Source of the DNA: CBDUBS01 sp965365445
Lineage (GTDB): Bacteria > Bacteroidota > Rhodothermia > Rhodothermales > DASSAV01
Reading direction: 5' to 3'
Assembly: GCA_965365445.1 (NCBI GenBank)
Contig: CBDUBS010000150.1
Span: forward strand, 1-9,034
Length of the DNA stretch: 9,034 nucleotides
Shown here: positions 1 to 4,677 of the stretch, in pieces
Position numbering within the stretch: position 1 is the first letter of the stretch
How the letters are laid out: each line of letters starts with the position of its first letter
Program-made: the position numbers and the translations under genes
The notes under the pieces: generated by a model
Told to the model about the DNA's origin: nothing
Databases searched by the model: none
What the model saw: the letters and a program-made list of their open reading frames with translations, nothing else

Positions 1-3
1 GCG

Positions 4-279
4 TCATCCGGCTACCCTCCCGGCGCGCAGCACGTCGTAGAGCGGGGGCTTGCCGAACAGTTGCCAGAGCACCAGGATTCTGTCCGGATCGGGCGCTTGC
101 GGCAGAAAAACGGTCAGTCCGGATCGGGTGAACCGGCTGTAGGCGACCAGGGCGGGTTGCCGCCGCATTCTGGGACGTCGGCCTTGCGTGGAAGCGGGAT
201 CGGGGTGTACCTTCCCTTCACAGAGGCAAGAGGTACAGCCGATCCCGGTGGAGAGAGCCAACGGGATCGGCTTTTTCAT
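4..279 (-). CDS. Small hypothetical protein coupled to the excisionase-like gene
   Basis: A 91-residue ORF that I do not recognise. Its ATG overlaps the stop of the upstream excisionase-like gene (ATGA, 276-279), and a GGAGG lies 9 nt before the ATG (complement of 289-293), inside the end of the upstream gene. This arrangement favours real, translationally coupled expression. Residues 1-35 are encoded by a set of inverted repeats (195-272) and look low in information. The part from the internal Met at residue 38 on (RRQPALVAYSRF, then a stretch rich in Leu, Val and Trp) looks more protein-like. No signal peptide or catalytic motif is convincing. It may be an element-specific small protein, may start at residue 38, or may be a chance ORF over structured DNA. 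Confidence 0.45.
   Translation of the reverse strand: MKKPIPLALSTGIGCTSCLCEGKVHPDPASTQGRRPRMRRQPALVAYSRFTRSGLTVFLPQAPDPDRILVLWQLFGKPPLYDVLRAGRVAG
195..247 (+). promoter_or_regulatory. Long hairpin, alternative partner of the adjacent terminator stem
   Basis: Segment 195-212 pairs with 231-247: nine base pairs (CGGGATCGG with CCGATCCCG), a 2x1 internal loop, then seven base pairs (TGTACCT with AGGTACA), closing an 18-nt loop. Its right arm is the left arm of the terminator-like hairpin at 237-272, so the two cannot form together. Read on the plus strand this has the layout of an antiterminator/terminator switch. In the minus-strand transcript the same segments fall in the first codons of the small ORF and could instead affect its translation. 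The pairing is seen directly; the regulatory role is inferred. Confidence 0.45.
237..276 (+). terminator. Intrinsic terminator-like hairpin, plus strand
   Basis: AGCCGATCCCG (237-247) and CGGGATCGGCT (262-272) form a perfect 11-bp stem. A G-A mismatch and three further pairs (TGG/CCA) close an AGAGAG loop. Five T residues follow at 272-276. It works only in the rightward direction, since no T-tract follows it on the minus strand. No rightward gene is visible upstream in the window, so it would stop a transcript entering from the left or serve as half of a switch with the hairpin at 195-247. Confidence 0.5.
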
Positions 280-485
280 TGCTCGGCACCTCCGCGTTTG
301 CGGCCGGTCTTTGTCGTGCTCCGCTTGACGAACGCCTCGATGTCGGCCACGGCGTAGCGGATGTTCTTCTTTCCGATCCGAACGACCGGCAAGCGCCCTT
401 CAGCTACGAGCGTAGACAGGTACCGGGGTGAGATAGCCAGCCGCTGGGCGGCTTCACGGTGCCGGAGTAGGTTGGATGCTTCCAT
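276..485 (-). CDS. Excisionase-family / MerR-type helix-turn-helix DNA-binding protein
   Basis: A 69-residue protein that is almost entirely one helix-turn-helix domain of the excisionase/HTH_17 type. Residues 6-25 (LLRHREAAQRLAISPRYLST) form the helix-turn-helix. Then come the LVAEGRLPVVRIGKKNIRY wing and a final helix (VADIEAFV), followed by a basic tail. Such proteins in integrative elements act as recombination directionality factors or as small transcription regulators. The start is supported by GGAGG 8 nt upstream (complement of 494-498). It lies about 530 bp beyond the integrase stop on the same strand, with its own leader, and overlaps the small ORF downstream by ATGA. An excisionase role is inferred from domain and neighbourhood; a plain repressor is possible. 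Confidence 0.8.
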   Translation of the reverse strand: MEASNLLRHREAAQRLAISPRYLSTLVAEGRLPVVRIGKKNIRYAVADIEAFVKRSTTKTGRKRGGAEQ

Positions 486-589
486 CGATGGTTCCTCCAG
501 GGCTTTTGCCCATGATTAGAGTGAACCGCCAGGAGGAGGGGAGGACGTATCGTTTCAATGATCGCATGGGTGCGACATTTCGTGTCACC

Positions 590-735
590 GTTGCACTGTA
601 CTACTGTAGTTGTTACCTTCAGTACACAACGCTGCCGCGTAGTGCCACCCACTGCGTAAAAAGACCAACTCCGCCGGTCTGGTAGCAATGTGGCGACGCC
701 CGTCGTCATAGTCCCCCCGCCCCTAGCGGGTTTTT
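590..735 (+). ncRNA. Candidate structured small RNA or leader ending in tandem terminators
   Basis: Two consecutive rightward terminators follow this stretch but no convincing rightward protein gene precedes them. Local pairing potential on the plus strand includes TGTACT (597-602) with AGTACA (621-626), extended by GTTG (590-593) with CAAC (627-630); an alternative ACTAC/GTAGT stem at 600-610; a GCGTAGTG/CACTGCGT hairpin with two wobble pairs near 635-655; and AGACC (662-666) with GGTCT (676-680). No known RNA family is recognised and the 5' end is arbitrary. It may equally be the untranslated leader of the minus-strand excisionase-like gene. Confidence 0.25.
716..735 (+). terminator. Short intrinsic terminator, plus strand (first of two)
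   Basis: CCCGC (716-720) pairs with GCGGG (726-730) around the loop CCCTA, followed by five T residues (731-735). The stem is short but fully G/C. It lies only 2 nt before the stronger second terminator and points the same way. Confidence 0.55.
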
Positions 736-737
736 GT

Positions 738-776
738 AGCGCCCTGAAGGACGGCAATCCTTCAGGGCGCTTTTTT
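738..776 (+). terminator. Strong intrinsic terminator, plus strand (second of two)
   Basis: A perfect 13-bp stem, GCGCCCTGAAGGA (739-751) with TCCTTCAGGGCGC (758-770), loop CGGCAA, followed by six T residues (771-776); A738 with T771 adds a further pair. This is the clearest terminator in the window. There is no T-tract on the minus strand. It would stop rightward transcripts before they run antisense into the integrase gene. Confidence 0.85.
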
Positions 777-1014
777 GTACCTACGGACATCTATAGTCCG
801 ATCAATGCATTATATACGAATGCAGTGCGCCGTTATGCAAGGTCAACTTTTCCACATAATAGCCACATGTATGAACGGAATTGAGGAATAACGGTCATCC
901 CATTATTGCCTGTTTAACAGCAAAATGCCCCGGATTACATAAAGTGATTGATCAACGAGGATTCGGACCCCTTTCTGAATTACCGTTATTACGCTATAAG
1001 GCAGATATAATTCA
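777..1014. other. A/T-richer non-coding gap between terminators and integrase stop
   Basis: About 240 bp, clearly richer in A and T than the surrounding genes. Short ORFs here lack ribosome binding sites and protein-like composition. Visible items are weak: a CGGAC/GTCCG hairpin around 784-800, one DnaA-box-like word TTTTCCACA near 848-856, a 9-bp inverted pair AATAACGGT (887-895 and 982-990), and a tRNA T-arm-like fragment at 958-971. No integrase terminator with a T-tract is seen. I can assign no function. Confidence 0.4.
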
Positions 1015-2082
1015 TCAAATCCACTTGAATGCCTTTTCCATAGCCTCCCGCATGGCCGGTTCGACGAGGTGCATGTAGTTTTCCGATTGCATCACCGACG
1101 AATGCCCCATTATCTGCTGAACGATCCGCGTCGGCGCTCCGGCCGCCAGCATGGCCGTTGCCGCTCCGTGCCGCAGCCCGTGCAGCTTCGTCACCTTCAC
1201 CCGGGCCAGCCGGGCGTACTCCCGGAACACCTTGGCCGTAAAACTGGGGTTGAGCAGTCCCCCGTTTTCACCGGTGAACACCGGTCCGGAATCCCGGCCG
1301 CTAGCCTCCCGCCAAGCCAGGAGCACATCGGGCTGCTGGAGCGGTAACAGTCGGTCCCCGCTCTTCGAACCCCGTATGAGCAGACGCCCGTTCTCAAAAT
1401 CCACGTCCTCCCAGCGCAGCCGGATCGCTTCCCCTCGGCGCAGCCCGTGAAAGAGCGTCGTCAGGACGAAGGGCCGGAACCAGCGCCGCCCTTCCCGGCC
1501 GCTTTCTACGTCGAAGTTGTAGGCCGTCAGGATGCGCTTTACGTCCTCCAGGGTAAGCAGCGCCGGAAGTACCGTTTTGGCTCGGGGCAAGCGCACCTCC
1601 GCGCATGGGTTCTTCTCCAGCAGACCGGCTCCGACGGCGTAGGAGAATAGCGCCCGGATGTGCCGGAAACGATGATGCCGGCTGCTCTCGGCCAGTTTCC
1701 CCCCGCCGATGCAGAAGCGCCGGATCGTCGCTGCATCGATGCCGGTAATCGGTGTCCGGGCTCCGGCCTCGGACATAAACTGCCGGATGGCTTGCTCGTA
1801 GGCCGTGATCGTGGCCGGACGTAACCCCCGGCTCCGGCAGTCGGTCAGAAACTCATCCCGTAGTTCCTCCAGGGCTCGGGCGGGTGCTCTTTCCTTCCAG
1901 AGGTCGCGTCCGTTATCTACCTGAACCAGCAACTCCCGCAAACGCTTCTCGGCAACGGCCTTGTGCGTCGTTCCGAGGGCAACGGACTTACGGGCCGGTG
2001 ATCGCTCGGGGTCGTAGGCCTGGGCGTAGTAGTAGATCTTCCCGGTTCGCTGGCGTTGTGTGACGAGTCGTATTCGAACCAT
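1015..2082 (-). CDS. int: Tyrosine recombinase / phage-type integrase
   Basis: A 355-residue site-specific recombinase that catalyses strand exchange between element and chromosomal attachment sites through a 3'-phosphotyrosine intermediate. An N-terminal Arm-binding-like region with basic and aromatic residues (RTGKIYYYAQAYD) is followed by a SAM-like core-binding domain (about residues 70-165) and the catalytic domain. The full active-site set is visible: Arg215 in HGLRRGEA, Lys240 in RGSKSGDR, His301 and Arg304 in LHGLRHGAA, His327 in MGHSS, and nucleophile Tyr336 in SENYMHL. The gene therefore looks intact. The start at 2082 is chosen because GGAGG sits 8 nt upstream; an in-frame extension to 2181 would translate the repeat sites. 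It lies beside the 3' end of tRNA-Gln, the usual target for this family. Confidence 0.95.
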   Translation of the reverse strand: MVRIRLVTQRQRTGKIYYYAQAYDPERSPARKSVALGTTHKAVAEKRLRELLVQVDNGRDLWKERAPARALEELRDEFLTDCRSRGLRPATITAYEQAIRQFMSEAGARTPITGIDAATIRRFCIGGGKLAESSRHHRFRHIRALFSYAVGAGLLEKNPCAEVRLPRAKTVLPALLTLEDVKRILTAYNFDVESGREGRRWFRPFVLTTLFHGLRRGEAIRLRWEDVDFENGRLLIRGSKSGDRLLPLQQPDVLLAWREASGRDSGPVFTGENGGLLNPSFTAKVFREYARLARVKVTKLHGLRHGAATAMLAAGAPTRIVQQIMGHSSVMQSENYMHLVEPAMREAMEKAFKWI

Positions 2083-2090
2083 AGTGCTTT

Positions 2091-2095
2091 CCTCC
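2091..2095 (-). promoter_or_regulatory. Ribosome binding site deciding the integrase start
   Basis: The minus strand reads GGAGG followed by 8 nt and then ATG at 2082. It fixes the start here rather than at the upstream in-frame ATG at 2181, which lies inside the repeat cluster and has no comparable site. Confidence 0.75.
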
Positions 2096-2105
2096 GGCGG
2101 CAATC

Positions 2106-2127
2106 TTGCATTGCATATGCATTGCAA
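2106..2127. repeat. Paired TGCATTGCA repeats (cluster 1, integrase-proximal)
   Basis: Two direct copies, TGCATTGCAT (2107-2116) and TGCATTGCAA (2118-2127), lie 11 bp apart, about one helical turn. They are the reverse complement of the copies in cluster 2. Their position just upstream of the integrase start and within about 150 bp of the tRNA 3' end fits arm-type sites for the integrase or excisionase, or an operator controlling int. Confidence 0.6.
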
Positions 2128-2163
2128 AAACCTCATCCGCACCGTGCTAAACAGTGCATTTCC

Positions 2164-2185
2164 TTGCAATGCAATTTGCAATGCA
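2164..2185. repeat. Paired TTGCAATGCA repeats (cluster 2, tRNA-proximal)
   Basis: Two identical copies of TTGCAATGCA (2164-2173 and 2176-2185), 12 bp apart, are inverted relative to cluster 1. Partial copies flank them (TGCATT at 2155-2160, GTGCAA at 2197-2202). Two pairs facing each other across about 36 bp, between tRNA and int, suggest specific protein binding. Confidence 0.6.
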
Positions 2186-2202
2186 GCCGAAAGAAGTGCA
2201 AC

Positions 2203-2243
2203 AAAAAAGCCTGAAACCGAGCGAAAATCGTCGTTTTCAGGCT
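2203..2243 (-). terminator. Intrinsic terminator downstream of tRNA-Gln
   Basis: On the minus strand, AGCCTGAAA (complement of 2235-2243) pairs with TTTCAGGCT (complement of 2208-2216), followed by a run of six T residues (2208-2203). It starts 11 nt past the tRNA discriminator base and should end the tRNA transcript before it enters the integrase gene. If the element is integrated at the tRNA 3' end, this terminator lies on the element side of the junction. Confidence 0.8.
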
Positions 2244-2253
2244 AATTTGAGGG

Positions 2254-2275
2254 CTGCCCTGTCAGGATTCGAACC
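2254..2275. other. Probable attachment-site junction at the tRNA 3' end
   Basis: The 3' part of tRNA-Gln faces the integrase gene, and tRNA 3' ends are the most common crossover targets of this recombinase family. The core is therefore likely to lie within about the last 20-45 bp of the tRNA. The second copy that would prove it is not inside the window and should lie further left. The exact limits here are a guess. Confidence 0.4.
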
Positions 2276-2326
2276 TGAAACCCCTTGATCCAGAGTCAAG
2301 TGCTCTGCCAATTGAGCTACAGGGCA
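2254..2326 (-). tRNA. tRNA-Gln (anticodon CUG)
   Basis: The minus strand folds into a complete cloverleaf: acceptor TGCCCTG/CAGGGCA, D stem GCTC/GAGC, anticodon stem CTTGA/TCAAG with loop CTCTGGA giving anticodon CTG (reads CAG codons), a 5-nt variable loop, and T stem TCAGG/CCTGA with loop TTCGAAT. The discriminator base is G, as expected for glutamine. The 3' CCA is not encoded. The gene is intact although a recombinase gene lies beyond its 3' end, as when an element restores the tRNA end on integration. It is not close enough to another tRNA to suggest a cluster. Confidence 0.97.
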
Positions 2327-2348
2327 ATGTACCCAGGGAACGGGTAGA

Positions 2349-2378
2349 CAAATAAATTAAGTCCCTTTGACCGCAAAA
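2349..2378 (-). promoter_or_regulatory. Candidate promoter of tRNA-Gln
   Basis: The minus strand carries TTTATTTG (complement of 2349-2356), close to the Bacteroidota -7 consensus TAnnTTTG, with a TTTTGC element (complement of 2373-2378) about 16-17 nt further upstream. Transcription would begin about 15 nt before the tRNA. Identified by eye only. Confidence 0.35.
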
Positions 2379-2415
2379 TCTACCTGCCCGGAGTGAAAGT
2401 TGATTGAACCCCGCG

Positions 2416-3636
2416 TCAGATGCTCGAAGCAATGAGCAATTCGATGTCGCGGTGGGGCATACCGAAGAGCGAGGCAAGGCTTTTCTTGGTGAGGTGCCGC
2501 CGGTATACGTACGCGCCGCTGCGCAGGCTCGGGTTGGCCCACAGCGCTTCGTTGATGGAGCCGGCTTCTCCGATTTTGAGCAAGAAGGGCACGAGCACAT
2601 TCGTGAGGGCGTACGAAGCGGTGCGGGCCGCATTGGAGGGCATGTTCGGCACGCAGTAATGGATGACGTTGTGGGCACGGAAGGTCGGCTCCGAATGGGT
2701 GGTAGGGCGGCTCGTTTCGATGCAGCCGCCCTGATCCATGACCGCATCCACGATGACTGCGCCCGGCCGCATGGCCGCTACCAGGTCGCCGGTGACGAGG
2801 ACGGGAGAGCGCTGTCCGTCGGCCATCATGGCGCCGATAACGACGTCGGCCGTCAGAATGGCCTGGCGGAGGTATTGCTCCGAAGCCATAGCCGTCGTGA
2901 TCCGGCGGTCGAGGTAATGCTCCAGGGCGCGGAGGGCGGCCAGGTCCGAGTCGAGCACGATGACGTGAGCGCCGTAGCCCAGCGCGGTGCGCGCCGCCCA
3001 TTCGCCTACAACCCCCGCGCCGAGAATCACCACTGTGGCGGGAGGAACCCCGGAGATGCCGCCCAGCATGACGCCCTTCCCGCCCTCGTTGCTTTCCAGG
3101 TAGCGGGCGGCAATCTGGACCGCCATCGATCCCATGATTTCATGCATCATGCGGACGATGGGGAGCGAGCCGTCCGGATCGCGGATGAACTCGAACCCGA
3201 TGCCCGTGATGCCAAGCTCCATCAGGCGTTTCAGGAAATCCGGTGTAGTGGCCCCCAGATGGAGCGCCGAGAAGAGGATTTGCTTTTCCTGGAGGAGGTT
3301 GATTTCGTCGCCCGTCGGAGGGCCGACCTTGATGATGAGCTGGCTCTTCAGGTAGAGGTCGGAGGAGGAAGGGACAAGTTCCGCGCCCGTATCGGCGTAT
3401 TCCTGGTCGGTGAAGTGGGCGAGTGTGCCGGCTCCCTGCTCGACGAATACCTCGTGCCCATCCGAGACGAGGGTGCGCACGCCGGCCGGAGTAAGGGATA
3501 CGCGCCGCTCCTCGTTTGATATTTCTCGCGGAATGCCGATGCGCAGCGCCGAATGCTGGCGGCGCTGGGTGGCCGGCTGCTCCATGGTCATCAGGCCCCG
3601 CTCGAGCGTGAGCCCTTTCAGGGCCGGTATTTCCAT
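2416..3636 (-). CDS. ald: Alanine dehydrogenase, NAD-dependent
   Basis: A 406-residue cytosolic enzyme that interconverts L-alanine + NAD+ + water with pyruvate + NADH + ammonium. From the start at 3636 the landmarks are: an IGIPRE start of the family core near residue 33, then EERRVSLTP; the substrate lysine Lys103 (LIIKVGPP); catalytic His126 (SALHLGA); the nucleotide-binding loop GAGVVG (206-211) after MLGGISGVPP; and the catalytic Asp301 (MDQGG). All key residues are present. The roughly 30-residue leader before IGIPRE exceeds the B. subtilis-type enzyme and matches the longer form I associate with Bacteroidota, which favours 3636 over ATGs at 3591 or 3585. No Shine-Dalgarno is seen. A methyltransferase gene lies 94 bp upstream on the same strand and a tRNA gene follows. 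Confidence 0.93.
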   Translation of the reverse strand: MEIPALKGLTLERGLMTMEQPATQRRQHSALRIGIPREISNEERRVSLTPAGVRTLVSDGHEVFVEQGAGTLAHFTDQEYADTGAELVPSSSDLYLKSQLIIKVGPPTGDEINLLQEKQILFSALHLGATTPDFLKRLMELGITGIGFEFIRDPDGSLPIVRMMHEIMGSMAVQIAARYLESNEGGKGVMLGGISGVPPATVVILGAGVVGEWAARTALGYGAHVIVLDSDLAALRALEHYLDRRITTAMASEQYLRQAILTADVVIGAMMADGQRSPVLVTGDLVAAMRPGAVIVDAVMDQGGCIETSRPTTHSEPTFRAHNVIHYCVPNMPSNAARTASYALTNVLVPFLLKIGEAGSINEALWANPSLRSGAYVYRRHLTKKSLASLFGMPHRDIELLIASSI

Positions 3637-3676
3637 GAGGTCGTTTGCCGGATGGTCGGATGGAGAAGCGCTGGAG

Positions 3677-3708
3677 AAAATATACGGTGCAGGGGGCGGA
3701 TTAAACCA
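3677..3708 (-). promoter_or_regulatory. Candidate promoter of alanine dehydrogenase
   Basis: In the 94-bp gap upstream of the gene the minus strand has TATATTTT (complement of 3677-3684), a 7-of-8 match to TAnnTTTG, with TGGTTTAA about 17 nt upstream. It would give a leader of roughly 30-35 nt to the ATG at 3636, which also supports that start. By-eye call. Confidence 0.35.
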
Positions 3709-3730
3709 GAGCCATCCGTATCCATCTCGG

Positions 3731-4510
3731 TTAACGGCCAAGCCACTGGAAAAGCAGGATGCCGCCCGCGATCGAGACGTTGAGGGATTCGGCGCCGCCC
3801 CGGCGGGGTAAGCCATCGATAGTGATGCGTTCATCCAGAAGCGAGGTAACCTGCGGCGAAAGGCCGTGGGCTTCGCTGCCGAGGATGAGTACAGAGGGCC
3901 GGCGGGGTGTCCATGAACGAGCGTCGATGCCCGCCATGTCCGCTCCATATACGGCGAAGCCGTGCTCCCGGAGCCGGCGGAGGGTTTCTACCAGATTGGT
4001 GGTATGGGATACGTGTAGGTCCCATAAGCCGCCCATAGCGGCGCGAACGACCTTCGGGTTGTACAGGTCGGCGGTGCCCGGGCCGGTGAGCACGGCGTCG
4101 GCCCCGAACCAGGCGGCCGTCCGGATGAGTGTGCCCGTATTGCCGGGGTCCTGTACGCCGTCGAGAGCCAGGATTGCGTTCAGTTGGATGAGGTCGGAGG
4201 CAGGGTAATGCCGTATTGCCGCTACGGCCAGAATGCCCTGGCTGGTCTGCACGTCTGAAAACGCAGCGAAATCCCGTTCGGGTAGCACGTGTACGGGCGC
4301 GTCCGTCCGGTTCAACAGAGACCGGTAACGATCCGCCGCGGGGGCCGCTACGAGGATGTCATGGAGGGCTGCGCCGGCATCCAGAGCCGCTTCCACCGAG
4401 CGCAACCCTTCCACGATGGTCTCCCTGCGCTGGTCGCGATGCTTGCGCTGGGATAGCGAGGCGATTTCTTTGCGGCGGCGTTCGGTAAGAGGGTGGGGGG
4501 GATGGGTCAT
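3731..4510 (-). CDS. SpoU/TrmH-family RNA 2'-O-methyltransferase
   Basis: A 259-residue SAM-dependent enzyme expected to methylate a ribose 2'-OH in rRNA or tRNA. An N-terminal substrate-binding domain (about 1-100, with RRKEIASLSQRKHRDQ and IVEG) precedes the SPOUT catalytic domain. The three family motifs are clear: motif 1 DPGNTGTLIRTA (121-132, invariant Asn124 and Arg130), motif 2 LGSEAHGLS (210-218) and motif 3 AESLNVSIA (240-248). The N-terminal domain and length resemble RlmB or tRNA/rRNA SpoU paralogues, but the target nucleotide cannot be read from sequence. No Shine-Dalgarno precedes the ATG. It diverges from glutamate dehydrogenase across 167 bp and runs toward alanine dehydrogenase, which probably has its own promoter. 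Confidence 0.92.
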   Translation of the reverse strand: MTHPPHPLTERRRKEIASLSQRKHRDQRRETIVEGLRSVEAALDAGAALHDILVAAPAADRYRSLLNRTDAPVHVLPERDFAAFSDVQTSQGILAVAAIRHYPASDLIQLNAILALDGVQDPGNTGTLIRTAAWFGADAVLTGPGTADLYNPKVVRAAMGGLWDLHVSHTTNLVETLRRLREHGFAVYGADMAGIDARSWTPRRPSVLILGSEAHGLSPQVTSLLDERITIDGLPRRGGAESLNVSIAGGILLFQWLGR

Positions 4511-4581
4511 GTAAACGTTACGTAAGCGGTCGAAGAGAGAAGATCACGGCGAAGACACGAACCGGCCCCTTCTGAAATCCG

Positions 4582-4641
4582 TATATTGCGCGTCAGCGCG
4601 CAAAGCCGATACAAGGGCCGTTCGACGCGAGGCGCCTCGCG
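4582..4641 (+). promoter_or_regulatory. Candidate promoter with two dyads upstream of glutamate dehydrogenase
   Basis: TATATTG (4582-4588), preceded by CCG as at the ald promoter, is a possible -7 box. Overlapping it is a perfect 7-bp dyad, TTGCGCG-TCAG-CGCGCAA (4586-4603). About 22 bp further on lies a perfect 16-bp palindrome CGCGAGGCGCCTCGCG (4626-4641). The first is placed like a repressor operator; the second lies in the probable 5' leader. Dyads seen directly, roles inferred. Confidence 0.35.
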
Positions 4642-4677
4642 CCGGATTTTCGTATCCAAATCAGTCGAATATACACT

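Noticed and set aside
476..685. Plus-strand ORF of 69 codons ahead of the tandem terminators
   Set aside because: No ribosome binding site at its start, it overlaps the start of the excisionase-like gene in antisense, and its Cys/Tyr-rich sequence is not protein-like; an untranslated RNA explains the terminators better.
848..856. DnaA-box-like word TTTTCCACA as part of an origin
   Set aside because: A single one-mismatch copy without iterons or an initiator gene in the window is expected by chance.
881..1078. Short plus-strand ORF near the end of the integrase gene
   Set aside because: No ribosome binding site, no recognisable sequence, and its end runs antisense into the integrase.
2083..2181. 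In-frame N-terminal extension of the integrase to an ATG at 2181
   Set aside because: The extension translates the TTGCAATGCA repeat region, has no ribosome binding site and no family-like sequence; GGAGG precedes the ATG at 2082.
2106..2185. Repeats considered as a CRISPR array
   Set aside because: The units are only 10 bp, paired and in opposite orientations, without regular spacers.
2404..3519. Long plus-strand ORF of 371 codons opposite alanine dehydrogenase
   Set aside because: It is a shadow in GC-rich coding sequence: it is rich in Arg, Gly, Asp and His, lacks any domain, and opposes a clear enzyme gene.
3637..3948. In-frame extension of alanine dehydrogenase by 104 residues
   Set aside because: It would overlap the methyltransferase gene on the same strand, has Pro/Ser-rich composition unlike the family, and the likely promoter at 3677-3708 lies inside it.
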